Origin: Polaribacter glomeratus | GTDB taxonomy: Bacteria; Bacteroidota; Bacteroidia; Flavobacteriales; Flavobacteriaceae | DNA length: 64,000 nucleotides | Direction of reading: 5' to 3' | Assembly: GCF_002954665.1 (NCBI RefSeq) | Contig: NZ_MSCM01000001.1 | Span: forward strand, 1,871,349-1,935,348 | The notes under the pieces: model-generated | The model's database searches: none | What the model was told of the DNA's origin: nothing | The model's input: only the letters and a program-made list of their open reading frames with translations | Part shown: positions 16,501 to 25,388 of the stretch, one piece after another | Position numbering within the stretch: the stretch's first letter is position 1 | Layout: each line of letters opens with the position of its first letter | Position numbers and translations under genes: made by a program

Positions 16501-17775
16501 TTACTTTTTATAAACAACGCCATCTTTCATTACAAAGACAACATTTTCCATGGTAGCAATATTCTCTGTAGGGTCTTCATCCACAGCAATAATATCTGCA
16601 AAAAAACCTTTTTGAATTTGCCCTATTTCGTTTTCCATCTTCAATAACATGGCATTTGTAATCGTTGCAGCTTGTATTGCCTCTATTGCAGGCATCCCTA
16701 CTTCTACCATAAAACCAAACTCTTTACCATTATTACCGTGCTTAAAAACACCTGCATCTGTACCGAATGCAATTCCTACTCCTTTTTTATACGCTCTTGC
16801 AAACGTACCTTGAATTTGCGGGCCAACTGCCAAGGCTTTTGGCACAACGATATCTGGATAAAATCCTTTTATTTTCGCTTTTTCTTCAACCTCTTTACCA
16901 GCTGTAATTGTTGGCACTAAATACGCATCGTGTTTTTTCATGAGTTCCATTGTTTCATCACTCATATACGTACCGTGTTCTATGGTTTTTACACCGCCAA
17001 TAATGGCTCTTTGCATTCCTTCATCTCCATGCGCATGCGCTGCAACATGCATTCCGTAATCTTTTGCAGTTTCACAAATAGCTTTAATTTCTTCAATAGT
17101 AAATTGAGGGTTATCGCCAGATTTAGCAACACTTAAAACACCACCAGTAGCGGTAATTTTTATACAATCTGCACCGTTTTTATATTGTTGTCTCACCGCT
17201 TTTCTGCCCTCTTCAACAGAATTTACAACACCGTCTTCTGGCCCAGGATTTCCCATTAACACTCTGCTGCTACCGTTTGTTGGATCTGCATGACCACCGG
17301 TTGTAGCAAGAGATTTACCTGCTGTAAAAACTCTTGGCCCAATAATTTTACCTGCATTAATGGCGTTTCTTAAAGAAATATTTACTCCAGAACCACCTAA
17401 GTCTCTCACGGTTGTAAATCCATTTTTTAAGGTTATTTCTGCAAAATTTACAGAATTGTAAGCAACATCGGCTTCATTTAAAATATAGCCATCTAATCTA
17501 GTATTTGCTGTAAATTCTTGTTCTATATGTACATGAAAATCAATTAAACCAGCCATTACAACCTTATCTCTTAAGTCTATAGAAATTCCAGATTTTGGCA
17601 TTACATAGCCATCCATCACATCAATAATTTTATTTTTTTGAACGACGATCGTCTTTTTTGTGCTAATTTTTCCTGATTTAGTATCTATTAATTTCCCACA
17701 TAAAATATAAGTGGTTTGTGCAACTAAATTTTGAATAAAAATAAATGCTATAAAAAGTAAAACTATTTTTTTCAT
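16501..17775 (-). CDS. Exported metal-dependent amidohydrolase
   Basis: 424 residues from the ATG at 17775 (MKKIVLLFIAFIF, a signal peptide ending near VAQ); the frame to 17829 only adds leader. Amidohydrolase metal motifs are all present: HxH in LIDFHVHIEQ, the Lys in GADCIKITATGG, His in HVAAHAHGDEG and TIEHGTYM, and the Asp in AFGTDAG. The overall pattern fits imidazolonepropionase-like/Xaa-Pro dipeptidase-type amidohydrolases. Predicted periplasmic hydrolase of a cyclic amide or dipeptide; the substrate cannot be assigned. Divergent from the SDR gene at 17843. Confidence 0.85.
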   Translation of the reverse strand: MKKIVLLFIAFIFIQNLVAQTTYILCGKLIDTKSGKISTKKTIVVQKNKIIDVMDGYVMPKSGISIDLRDKVVMAGLIDFHVHIEQEFTANTRLDGYILNEADVAYNSVNFAEITLKNGFTTVRDLGGSGVNISLRNAINAGKIIGPRVFTAGKSLATTGGHADPTNGSSRVLMGNPGPEDGVVNSVEEGRKAVRQQYKNGADCIKITATGGVLSVAKSGDNPQFTIEEIKAICETAKDYGMHVAAHAHGDEGMQRAIIGGVKTIEHGTYMSDETMELMKKHDAYLVPTITAGKEVEEKAKIKGFYPDIVVPKALAVGPQIQGTFARAYKKGVGIAFGTDAGVFKHGNNGKEFGFMVEVGMPAIEAIQAATITNAMLLKMENEIGQIQKGFFADIIAVDEDPTENIATMENVVFVMKDGVVYKK

Positions 17776-17842
17776 TTGTTTGATTTTAATTCTGAAATGT
17801 ATGAAAATTTGAGTAGATTGCTTCTTCAAAATTCGAAATTTA

Positions 17843-18523
17843 ATGAAAAACGTTGTTATTACAGGAACTAGTAGAGGAATTGGTTTTGAACTAGCTAAAC
17901 TGTTTGCTAAAAACGGACATCAAGTGTTGGCTATTTCTAGAAATACAAAACCCTTAGAAGCTGTAAATCATAAAAATATATCTTTACTTTCTGTTGACAT
18001 TGCTAAAAATGCTGATGTAAAAAAAGTAACAGATTACATCGAAAAAAACTGGAAACAGGTAGATATTTTAATCAATAATGCAGGCAAACTTATAAACAAA
18101 CCTTTTACTGAGCTAACTTCGGATGATTTTTTAGAAGTGTATAAAGTAAATGTTTTTGGAGTGGCAGAAATCACAAAAAATATGATTCCGTTTTTACAAA
18201 AAGGAAGCCACGTGGTTACAGTTAGTAGTATGGGTGGCATTCAAGGAAGCATGAAATTTCCTGGTTTAGCAGCATATTCATCTGCAAAAGGAGCTGTCAT
18301 TACACTGTCAGAATTATTAGCAGAAGAGTATAAAGAGCAACAAATTGCCTTTAATGTTTTAGCGCTAGGAGCTGTACAAACAGAAATGTTAGAAGAAGCT
18401 TTTCCTGATTATAAAGCGCCGCTTTCTGCAACAGAAATGGCAAATTATATTTATGATTTTTCTTTAAACGGAAATAAATTTTACAACGGAAAGGTATTGC
18501 AAGTTTCCGCTTCGACACCTTAA
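17843..18523 (+). CDS. Short-chain dehydrogenase/reductase (SDR)
   Basis: 226 residues with the classical SDR layout: cofactor motif TGTSRGIG (7-14), NNAG (about 79-82), catalytic Ser region VVTVSSMGG and YSSAK (Tyr and Lys about 152-156). The substrate is unknown. The stop codon is followed after 3 bp by a heptanucleotide repeat array, then by the SprT-like gene. Confidence 0.9.
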   Translation: MKNVVITGTSRGIGFELAKLFAKNGHQVLAISRNTKPLEAVNHKNISLLSVDIAKNADVKKVTDYIEKNWKQVDILINNAGKLINKPFTELTSDDFLEVYKVNVFGVAEITKNMIPFLQKGSHVVTVSSMGGIQGSMKFPGLAAYSSAKGAVITLSELLAEEYKEQQIAFNVLALGAVQTEMLEEAFPDYKAPLSATEMANYIYDFSLNGNKFYNGKVLQVSASTP

Positions 18524-18526
18524 GCC

Positions 18527-18622
18527 GTAGGCAGTAAGCAGTAAGCAGTAGGCAGTAGGCAGAAAACAGTAAGCAGTACAGTAAGCAGTAGGCAGTAAGC
18601 AGTAAGCAGTAAGCAGTAAGCA
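18527..18622 (+). repeat. Tandem heptanucleotide array (GTAAGCA/GTAGGCA)
   Basis: 96 bases made of thirteen 7-base units and one 5-base remnant (GTACA). Eight units are GTAAGCA, four are GTAGGCA and one is GAAAACA, so variants differ mainly at the fourth base. The array fills the entire space between the SDR stop and the SprT-like gene, and one of its TAA triplets (18610-18612) is the last in-frame stop before that gene. The units are contiguous with no spacers, so it is not CRISPR. Copy number is likely to vary by slipped-strand mispairing. Confidence 0.95.
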
Positions 18623-18633
18623 AATTTAAAAAT

Positions 18634-19227
18634 TTGAGTTTAGAATACCAAAAACACATTCCGTTAAAAGCAATTCCGTTTGTTCAATTTTTAATTGATG
18701 AACATTCTTTTGATTTGTTTATCGTAAACCAAAGAGCAACAAAACATGGCGATTTTAGAAAACTTCCTAGTGGTCGTTTTCAAATTACGGTAAATAATAA
18801 CCTTAATAAATATCAGTTTTTATTAACTTTAGTTCATGAAATTGCACATCATGTAACGCATCAAAAATTTGGACGCGTGCAACCGCATGGACAAGAATGG
18901 AAAACAGTTTTTCAGCATTTAATGCTGCCTTTTATACATCCAGAAATTTATCCGAAGGAAATATTACCTTATTTAGCCAACTATTTAAAAAACCCAAAAG
19001 CAAGCACAGATGCAGACGTAAACTTGTCTTTAGCTTTAAAAGGTTTTTCTGCGGATACAGGAAAGGACTTTATATTTGCGATTACTTTTGGAACGTTGTT
19101 TGAATTTAAGAACGCCATTTACAAAAGAGGAAACAAACGCAGAACAAGATACGAATGTTTAAATATGCACACAAAAAAAGTGTATTTATTTAATCAAAAT
19201 GTAGAAGTGAAAATTTACAACTCTTAA
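18634..19227 (+). CDS. SprT-like zinc metalloprotease-domain protein
   Basis: 197 residues. HExxH is present in LTLVHEIAHHVTH (HEIAH), followed by FGRVQPHGQEWKTVF, the SprT/Spartan-like arrangement with a third His. A zinc-ribbon-like tail is incomplete: only one Cys (RYECLNMH) is visible. No ATG exists between the last upstream in-frame stop (18610) and the conserved region, so the start is probably TTG at 18634. The 7-mer repeat array ends 12 bases before it, where the upstream translation signals would lie. Function in bacteria is unclear; DNA-protein crosslink repair is the role of eukaryotic relatives only. Confidence 0.8.
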   Translation: MSLEYQKHIPLKAIPFVQFLIDEHSFDLFIVNQRATKHGDFRKLPSGRFQITVNNNLNKYQFLLTLVHEIAHHVTHQKFGRVQPHGQEWKTVFQHLMLPFIHPEIYPKEILPYLANYLKNPKASTDADVNLSLALKGFSADTGKDFIFAITFGTLFEFKNAIYKRGNKRRTRYECLNMHTKKVYLFNQNVEVKIYNS

Positions 19228-19238
19228 TTAATTTGAAA

Positions 19239-19271
19239 AAAAAGAAGCATCCAAACGGATGCTTCTTTTTT
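19239..19271. terminator. Bidirectional terminator
   Basis: A 9-bp GC-containing stem (GAAGCATCC 19244-19252 with GGATGCTTC 19257-19265), AAAC loop, A-run on the left and T-run on the right. It serves both the SprT-like gene and the convergent DUF389 gene, whose stop codon overlaps its edge. Confidence 0.85.
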
Positions 19272-20733
19272 ATTTCTCTCTTTGAATAAATAATGTATCT
19301 AACTCCAGTTCTTTTTGAAGCCAATTTCTTAACTCTCTTTCTTTAGGCCTAATAACACTGTCTGACAATCTGTAATTCCATTTAATAATTGCCGTAGGAA
19401 TTGTATCTACTTTTATAAAATCTTTTGATGATAAAATATTTGCAAAACTAATTTTATCAACATCATTAAATCTAATTTTTGTGTCTTTTGCGATTCTACT
19501 AAAAGCAATAAATTTTTGATGTTTATTTAAAGCATCTTGTTCAATTCTAGTATTTAAAGAAGAAATTGTTGATTGCAGATCGGCAATTTGCCTATTTAAA
19601 CCGGTAATTATATTTTTACTTTCTCTTAACTCTACTCTATTATCTTTATAGGCAGTTGTAATTAAGTCAAAACTTTTTGTATCACTACCTTTAATTCTAA
19701 GTTTAAAATCGCCCAAATTAGGATATAATGTTTTGTTTAAAAGTTCGTTATTTAAGTCGTTTATTGTTGCTTCAGCTATTTCATTAAAAAAATTTAGATT
19801 TAATACTTTTTTATCGTAGTCTTTATCCGAATCTATTAACTGTAAAGAATTATTATTTTTAATTTCATTTTTTATAAATTCACCTATTTGTGTGTCTATT
19901 AAGCTTTTATTAAATACATTTATAAAAGTAAAGATAGCAGGAATCATTACAGCGATACCAATAACGGAAGCGATAATTGCATATCGTTTTCTTTTTGCTG
20001 CATTTGCGTATTTATGCATTGGAAAACTTAAAAGCTTTAAAACAACAAAAGTAGCCAAAGCAATAAAAATTGTATTTATTGTAAACAGGTACATAGCTCC
20101 CCAGAAGTAAGAGAAGTTACCTTTTGCCAAACCATAACCTGCAGTACATAAGGGCGGCATTAAAGCTGTTGCAATAGCCACACCAAAAATTACCGACGCA
20201 ACAGTGCCTTTTTTTGTTCTGGCAACCATTAAAGCTAGTCCCCCAAAAAAAGCAATCAATACATCTCTAATATCTGGGCTAACCCTACCCAATAATTCTG
20301 AGTTGTCTTCACTTAATGGAAAAAAGTAAAAGAATAAAAACGAGGCTAATAAACTTAAAACAATCATGGTTCCAAGGTTTATTAACGATTTTTTAAAAAT
20401 CTCAATATCATTTATTGCAAAAGACATTCCAATTCCAAGAATTGGCCCCATTAAAGGCGATATAAGCATGGCACCTATTACAACTGCTGTTGAGTCTGCA
20501 TTTAAACCAATAGACGCAACAAAGACTGCGAAAATAAGAATCCAAGCTGTTGCACCTTTAAAAGGGATATCTGCTTTTATTGCATTTATGGTAGCTTCAT
20601 GATCTGTATCTTCTCTAAAATCTAAAAGTTCTATTAAATATTTTTTTACACTTTGAAACAATCCTTTTGCTTCATTTTTCATTTCATTCTTAGAATGCTC
20701 TGTGGTATCTATATTTTGATCATTTTTTTCCAT
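19270..20733 (-). CDS. DUF389 (TIGR00341-type) membrane protein
   Basis: 487 residues. The N-terminal half carries about six to seven helices with the DUF389 signature GLNADSTAVVIGAMLISPLM and later GVAIATALMPPLCTAGYGL. A soluble C-terminal part (about 290-487) contains a predicted coiled coil (NIITGLNRQIADLQSTISSL). Family function is not established; transport or a channel-like role is a guess. Single gene, convergent with the SprT-like gene. Confidence 0.88.
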   Translation of the reverse strand: MEKNDQNIDTTEHSKNEMKNEAKGLFQSVKKYLIELLDFREDTDHEATINAIKADIPFKGATAWILIFAVFVASIGLNADSTAVVIGAMLISPLMGPILGIGMSFAINDIEIFKKSLINLGTMIVLSLLASFLFFYFFPLSEDNSELLGRVSPDIRDVLIAFFGGLALMVARTKKGTVASVIFGVAIATALMPPLCTAGYGLAKGNFSYFWGAMYLFTINTIFIALATFVVLKLLSFPMHKYANAAKRKRYAIIASVIGIAVMIPAIFTFINVFNKSLIDTQIGEFIKNEIKNNNSLQLIDSDKDYDKKVLNLNFFNEIAEATINDLNNELLNKTLYPNLGDFKLRIKGSDTKSFDLITTAYKDNRVELRESKNIITGLNRQIADLQSTISSLNTRIEQDALNKHQKFIAFSRIAKDTKIRFNDVDKISFANILSSKDFIKVDTIPTAIIKWNYRLSDSVIRPKERELRNWLQKELELDTLFIQREK

Positions 20734-20804
20734 CTCTCCGTAATTAATAATATGTAAATATATAGAAAATGTAGGTATGTAAACTTTTAAAAAAAATTTG
20801 AGGC

Positions 20805-20836
20805 ATAAAAAAACTCTGCAAAAATTTGCAGAGTTT
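20805..20836 (-). terminator. Terminator of the tRNA-Lys gene
   Basis: Stem AAACTCTGCAAA (20811-20822) with TTTGCAGAGTTT (20825-20836), 2-base apex or slightly larger loop, and an A-run to the left that gives a U-tract on the minus strand. It begins 13 bases after the tRNA 3' end. Confidence 0.75.
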
Positions 20837-20848
20837 TAGCTTTGATTG

Positions 20849-20921
20849 TGACCGGGCTGGGGCTCGAACCCAGGACCATCTCCTTAAAAGGGAGATGCTC
20901 TACCAACTGAGCTACCAGGTC
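20849..20921 (-). tRNA. tRNA-Lys (anticodon TTT)
   Basis: On the minus strand all four arms can be read: acceptor GACCTGG/CCCGGTC, D-arm GCTC...GAGC, anticodon stem TCTCC/GGAGA with loop CTTTTAA (anticodon TTT), and T-arm CTGGG-TTCGAGC-CCCAG; discriminator base A at 20849. CCA is not encoded. One acceptor pair is a T-C mismatch (position 5 with 68), where a T-G wobble would be expected. It is flanked by its own promoter and terminator. Confidence 0.93.
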
Positions 20922-20943
20922 ATCTTTTCTTTCTTAGCGGCTG

Positions 20944-20974
20944 CAAATATATATTTTATTTTTAAAAAAACAAA
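20944..20974 (-). promoter_or_regulatory. Promoter of tRNA-Lys
   Basis: Minus strand: TTTG (20974-20971), 19-base spacer, TATATTTG (20951-20944) followed by C. Full consensus match. Predicted start lies about 15 bases before the mature tRNA 5' end. Confidence 0.75.
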
Positions 20975-20982
20975 CATCTTTT

Positions 20983-21750
20983 CTATTTTATTTCTTTTAA
21001 ATATGCTTCTCTTACTTTTTTAAATAAATTGGAAGAATACACAAAGTCTACAACTGCCTCATTATCAGTTTTAAATATCTCATTACTGCTGCCTTCCCAT
21101 GCTTTTAATCCATTCTTTAAAAAAATTATTTTTTCTCCAATTTCCATAACAGAATTCATGTCATGGGTATTAATTACCGTTGTAATGTTATATTCGTCTG
21201 TAATTTCTTTAATTAATTTATCTATAACAATGGCAGTTTGCGGATCTAAACCAGAGTTTGGCTCATCACAAAATAGATATTTAGGATTCATTACAATCGC
21301 TCTTGCTATTGCTACCCTTTTTTGCATTCCCCCAGATAATTCTGCAGGAAGCTTTGAGTTAGAATTTTCTAAATTAACTCTATTTAACGCAAAGTTTACT
21401 CTATCTAACATTTCTGAGTTAGCGTTATCTGTAAACATTTTTAAAGGAAACATTACATTTTCTTCTACAGTTTGAGAATCAAATAGCGCACTTCCTTGAA
21501 AAACCATTCCTATTTCTTGCCTCCATTGTCTTTTTTCTTCAATCGTAAATTTCGTACTTATTCTACCATCAAAAGAAATTGTACCTTTTTCTGGGGTATG
21601 AAGTCCTATTAATGTTTTTAAAAAAACTGTTTTTCCTGATCCACTTTGACCAATTATTAAACTCGTTTTTCCTGGATGAAATGTTGTAGAGATTCCTTTT
21701 AACACCTGCACATCACCAAAGCCTTTATGTAAATCTTTAACTTCTATCAT
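20983..21750 (-). CDS. mlaF: Mla-type ABC transporter ATP-binding protein
   Basis: 255 residues. Walker A GQSGSGKT (34-41), Q-loop MVFQGSALFD, signature LSGGMQKRVAIARAI and Walker B LFCDEPNSGLDP, with H-loop NTHDMNSV. The LSGGMQ signature and the pairing with an MlaE-like permease indicate phospholipid transport between inner and outer membranes. Its ATG at 21750 directly abuts the permease stop codon at 21751. The substrate-binding MlaD/MCE gene is not in this window next to it. Confidence 0.9.
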   Translation of the reverse strand: MIEVKDLHKGFGDVQVLKGISTTFHPGKTSLIIGQSGSGKTVFLKTLIGLHTPEKGTISFDGRISTKFTIEEKRQWRQEIGMVFQGSALFDSQTVEENVMFPLKMFTDNANSEMLDRVNFALNRVNLENSNSKLPAELSGGMQKRVAIARAIVMNPKYLFCDEPNSGLDPQTAIVIDKLIKEITDEYNITTVINTHDMNSVMEIGEKIIFLKNGLKAWEGSSNEIFKTDNEAVVDFVYSSNLFKKVREAYLKEIK

Positions 21751-22491
21751 TTAGGTTAGTAGCATTTGGGTTAAAAAATAATTAGCAATTACTATTAAAA
21801 TGGTAGTCCAAACAACTGCTTTTGTACTTGCTTTACCAACCGCAATTGAGCCTCCTTTTACATAATAACCATGATAAGACGGCACTGTTGCAATAAAAAA
21901 AGCAAAAATTAAAGTTTTAACCATTGAATATACCAACAAAAATGGTTTAAAATCTGTTTGTAAACCTGTTACATAATCTACACCACTAAACAAGCCTGAT
22001 AAAACCCCTGTTAGCCAACCTCCAAAAATTCCTAATATCATTGCTAAAACAATTAGAAAAGGATAAAATAAAACCGTTGCTAAAACCTTTGGTAACACTA
22101 GGTAATTTAATGAATTTATACCCATAACTTCTAATGCATCTATTTGCTCTGTTACTCTCATAGCGCCAATGCTAGACGTAATATAAGAACCTACTTTTCC
22201 TGCTAAAATAATTGAACAAAATGTAGGAGCAAATTCTAAAATAATAGATCTTTTAGCCGCAAACCCTATTAAAGAGTCCGGTATAAAAGGACTATCTAAA
22301 TTTAGTGCAGTTTGTAGTGCAATTACACCACCAATAAAAAAAGAGATAAACATAATAATACCTAATGATTTTAAACCAAGTTCTTCTATTTCTTTGAACA
22401 ATGCGTCGTAAAAAACCCTTGCTCTTTGCGGTTTTTTAAAAACCTGAACAAGCATCATAAAATATTTACCAGTATGCTCTATGTAATTCAT
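21751..22491 (-). CDS. mlaE: Mla-type ABC transporter permease
   Basis: 246 residues with about five to six hydrophobic helices and MlaE family motifs: GGVIALQTALNLDSPFIP, PTFCSIILAGKVGSYITSSI and MRVTEQIDALEVMGINSLNYLV. Together with the adjacent ATPase it forms the inner-membrane core of an MCE-type lipid transporter that keeps outer-membrane asymmetry. First gene of the two-gene operon, divergent from pafA. Confidence 0.9.
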   Translation of the reverse strand: MNYIEHTGKYFMMLVQVFKKPQRARVFYDALFKEIEELGLKSLGIIMFISFFIGGVIALQTALNLDSPFIPDSLIGFAAKRSIILEFAPTFCSIILAGKVGSYITSSIGAMRVTEQIDALEVMGINSLNYLVLPKVLATVLFYPFLIVLAMILGIFGGWLTGVLSGLFSGVDYVTGLQTDFKPFLLVYSMVKTLIFAFFIATVPSYHGYYVKGGSIAVGKASTKAVVWTTILIVIANYFLTQMLLT

Positions 22492-22567
22492 AGATTAAAT
22501 TTTGTGCTAAAGTATTAAATTTAGGTGAATAGAGGGCGAAATCCATCAATCAAAAATAAAATTTAAG

Positions 22568-22575
22568 TACTTTTG
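22568..22575 (+). promoter_or_regulatory. -7 element of pafA
   Basis: TACTTTTG at 22568-22575 matches TAnnTTTG, 26 bp upstream of the pafA ATG. No clear -33 TTTG is visible. Confidence 0.45.
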
Positions 22576-22601
22576 ATGGTAATACTAAAGTTTATTTATT
22601 C

Positions 22602-24251
22602 ATGAAAAAAAATATTTTCTTTTTAACTTTATTTACAATTCTATTTTCAGAATGTAAAGCGCAAGAAATTAAACAACAAACTAAATATGTAAAACCAAAA
22701 CTTGTTGTAGGAATTGTTATTGATCAAATGCGATATGATTACTTAACACGCTTTTCTAATAGGTATAGTAATACCGGTTTTAAACGTTTATTAAAAAATG
22801 GTTTTTCATTAGAAAATGCACACTATAATTATATACCCACCTATACTGCTGTTGGGCATGCATCTATATATACAGGAACAACGCCTGATAATCATGGAAT
22901 AATTTCTAACGATTGGTACGATAAATATTTAAAAAAATTTATTTACTGTGTAGATGACCACACCTATAAAACTATTGGAAATGAAAGTTTTGCAGGAAAA
23001 AAATCGCCGTCAAGAATGCAAACAACAACCGTAACAGATCAATTGCATTTGGCACAAAATATGAAAGGAAAAACCATCGGAATTGCCATAAAAGATCGAT
23101 CTGCAATTTTGCCTGCCGGTCATACCGCTAATGGTGCATATTGGTTTGATGGAGAAAAAAATGGACAATGGATTTCTTCATCATTTTACATGAATGAATT
23201 GCCTAAATGGGTTGTAGATTTTAACAAGTCTGGCAAAGCAGATAATTATTTAAAAACACCATGGAATACACTTTATAATATAGATACCTACACAAATAGT
23301 ATTGTTGATGACAATGTTTTTGAAGGAAAATTTAAAGGAGAAACAACAACAGCTTTTCCGCATGACATTCCTAATTTAAGAATGCAAAATGGCGATTTTG
23401 ATATTTTAAAAGGAATTCCTGCAGGTAATTCTTTTACAGCAGATTTTATAAAAGCAGCAATTATTGGTGAGAATTTAGGAAAAACTGAGCATACAGATTT
23501 TTTAGCGGTTAGCTTTTCTTCTACAGATTATGTTGGTCATCAATACGGACCTACATCCAAAGAAATTGAAGATACATACCTGCGTTTAGACAAAGATTTA
23601 GGCAATTTATTATCCTTTTTAGACCAACAAGTTGGACAAAATAACTACACTATTTTTTTAACTGCAGATCATGCCGCAGTTGATATACCTGCCTATTTGC
23701 AATCACTAAAAATACCTGCTCATTATTTAAATTTTAACAAATTTAACGATGCCGCTTTGCAGGTTACCAAAAAATATTTTAAATCTGATGAGTTAATAGA
23801 AAACATTTCTAATTATCAAATATTTTTAAATAAAGATAAGATTGATTCTTTAGGTTTGGATAGAAATAAAGTAGCAGACAAGTTGGCCGAAGAACTTATT
23901 AATTTTGATGGCATTTATAAAATTGTAACTGCAAAAACATTGCAAACAACTAGATTTACAGACGGAATTTTAAATTCATTACAAAACGGTTATAACCAAA
24001 AATTTTCTGGTGATGTAATGCTTATTCCATATCCTGCTACTTTAACTGGTGGAAGAACTGGTACTTCGCATGGCTCGGGTTATTCTTACGACACACATAT
24101 ACCTGTAATTTTTTATGGAAAAGGTATTAAAAAAGGTGTTTCAAAAAAGCGATATGATATTATTGATATTGCGCCAACAATTTCTAACTTATTACAAATA
24201 GAAGCGCCAAACTCATCCACAGGAAAAATTATTGATGAGGCATTAAAATAA
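22602..24251 (+). CDS. pafA: Alkaline phosphatase PafA
   Basis: 549 residues, exported (hydrophobic N-terminus ending near CKAQ). It is an alkaline phosphatase superfamily enzyme of the flavobacterial PafA type. The nucleophile Thr is in PTYTAVGHAS (T82), Asn103 lies in GIISNDWYD, and the K164-D-R166 pair (IAIKDRSA) matches the PafA phosphate-binding Lys and Arg. Metal ligands appear in VVGIVIDQMRYD, STDYVGHQYG, TADHAA and GTSHGSGYSYDTHIP. It is a periplasmic phosphomonoesterase that, in studied relatives, is not inhibited by phosphate. Followed 6 bp later by a T9SS cargo gene, so the two form an operon. Confidence 0.93.
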   Translation: MKKNIFFLTLFTILFSECKAQEIKQQTKYVKPKLVVGIVIDQMRYDYLTRFSNRYSNTGFKRLLKNGFSLENAHYNYIPTYTAVGHASIYTGTTPDNHGIISNDWYDKYLKKFIYCVDDHTYKTIGNESFAGKKSPSRMQTTTVTDQLHLAQNMKGKTIGIAIKDRSAILPAGHTANGAYWFDGEKNGQWISSSFYMNELPKWVVDFNKSGKADNYLKTPWNTLYNIDTYTNSIVDDNVFEGKFKGETTTAFPHDIPNLRMQNGDFDILKGIPAGNSFTADFIKAAIIGENLGKTEHTDFLAVSFSSTDYVGHQYGPTSKEIEDTYLRLDKDLGNLLSFLDQQVGQNNYTIFLTADHAAVDIPAYLQSLKIPAHYLNFNKFNDAALQVTKKYFKSDELIENISNYQIFLNKDKIDSLGLDRNKVADKLAEELINFDGIYKIVTAKTLQTTRFTDGILNSLQNGYNQKFSGDVMLIPYPATLTGGRTGTSHGSGYSYDTHIPVIFYGKGIKKGVSKKRYDIIDIAPTISNLLQIEAPNSSTGKIIDEALK

Positions 24252-24257
24252 TAAATT

Positions 24258-25388
24258 ATGCTAAAAAATAGCAGTATTCTACTATTTACATCAATATTAT
24301 TTACTTTTGTAACTTATGGACAAGTAACAGACTTTAAAGAAAAATTTGAACTTCCAGCAATCGTTAAAGAAACATCTGGGTTACTTTTTTTTGATGGAAA
24401 AATCATTACCCATAATGATAGTGGAGATGCTGCATACTTATATGAAATAGATAGTTTAACAGGAACTTTTTTAAGAAGAATTACAATCAAAAATGCAACT
24501 CATGTTGACTGGGAAGATATAACTGAAGATGAAACTTATATTTATATTAGTGATACAGGAAACAATAAAGGCACAAGAACAGACCTTAAAATTTACAGGA
24601 TTTTAAAAACTGATTTTAAAAACAATAACACTGTTTCTGCAGAAATAATTTCTTTTTCTTACCAAGATCAAACAAATTTTAAAAGTTCTGATAACCATAA
24701 TTTTGACGCAGAAGCTTTAGTCGTTTCCGAAAATAATTTTATTATTTTTACTAAAAACAGAGGTGATTTAAAAACTAATGTTTATAAAATTCCGACTACA
24801 ATTGGCAATCATACCGCTGTAAAAATTAGTAGTGCAAATGTTGCAGGTTTAATTACTGGCGCAACTGTGCAAAACAATAATTTTTTACTTTGTGGAATTG
24901 ACACTAGCGCAATTCCTTTTTTAGTTTTTATAAGTGCTAATAGAATTACTGGTGACGACATCTTTAAATCTGGATTTGATAAAACTTCTTTGTCTACAGA
25001 ACTTGGTTTTGGCAATCAAGTAGAAGGAATTACAAGTTTTGATACTGGTAAATTTTATATATCTAGAGAAGCTGTAAGTAATCAATTTATAAATTTAACT
25101 CAAAAGTTATTTGAGTTTAAAGATAATAGAGCTAGAGTTTTATCAACAAAAAAAAATGAAATTGAACACTTTACGATAGCTCCAAATCCTACAGACGGTA
25201 AAATAAGCATCCAAAGTAAAAAAAATATCCAAGCAATTACTATTTATAATCTTCTGGGCGAGAAAATGATGGTCTTTAACACTACCCAAAAAGAAATTAA
25301 TGTCTCCTCTCTTTCAAAAGGAATTTACTTATTAAAAATTCAGTTTGATGACAAACAACTTGTAATTAAAAAAATAATTAAATATTAA
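24258..25388 (+). CDS. T9SS-secreted protein of unknown function
   Basis: 376 residues. Signal peptide ending near TYG, a predicted beta-propeller-like body (IITHNDSGDAAYLYEID, HVDWEDITEDETYIYISDTG), and a type A T9SS sorting domain over the last ~75 residues (FTIAPNPTDGKISIQ, YNLLGEKM, GIYLLKIQF). Exported to the cell surface or medium by the type IX system. Sits in an operon with pafA; the last 11 bases overlap the convergent prsW-like gene. Substrate unknown. Confidence 0.82.
   Translation: MLKNSSILLFTSILFTFVTYGQVTDFKEKFELPAIVKETSGLLFFDGKIITHNDSGDAAYLYEIDSLTGTFLRRITIKNATHVDWEDITEDETYIYISDTGNNKGTRTDLKIYRILKTDFKNNNTVSAEIISFSYQDQTNFKSSDNHNFDAEALVVSENNFIIFTKNRGDLKTNVYKIPTTIGNHTAVKISSANVAGLITGATVQNNNFLLCGIDTSAIPFLVFISANRITGDDIFKSGFDKTSLSTELGFGNQVEGITSFDTGKFYISREAVSNQFINLTQKLFEFKDNRARVLSTKKNEIEHFTIAPNPTDGKISIQSKKNIQAITIYNLLGEKMMVFNTTQKEINVSSLSKGIYLLKIQFDDKQLVIKKIIKY

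Noticed and set aside
18527..18622. CRISPR-like appearance of the repeat block
   Set aside because: Units are 7 bases and contiguous without spacers, so it is a tandem repeat, not CRISPR.
18351..18659. Minus-strand ORF with repeated LLTAYCL peptide
   Set aside because: It is the translation of the heptanucleotide array on the opposite strand of the SDR gene and has no independent coding signal.
21029..21475. 148-codon ORF antisense to mlaF
   Set aside because: mlaF has all ABC motifs on the other strand; this frame has no recognisable features.
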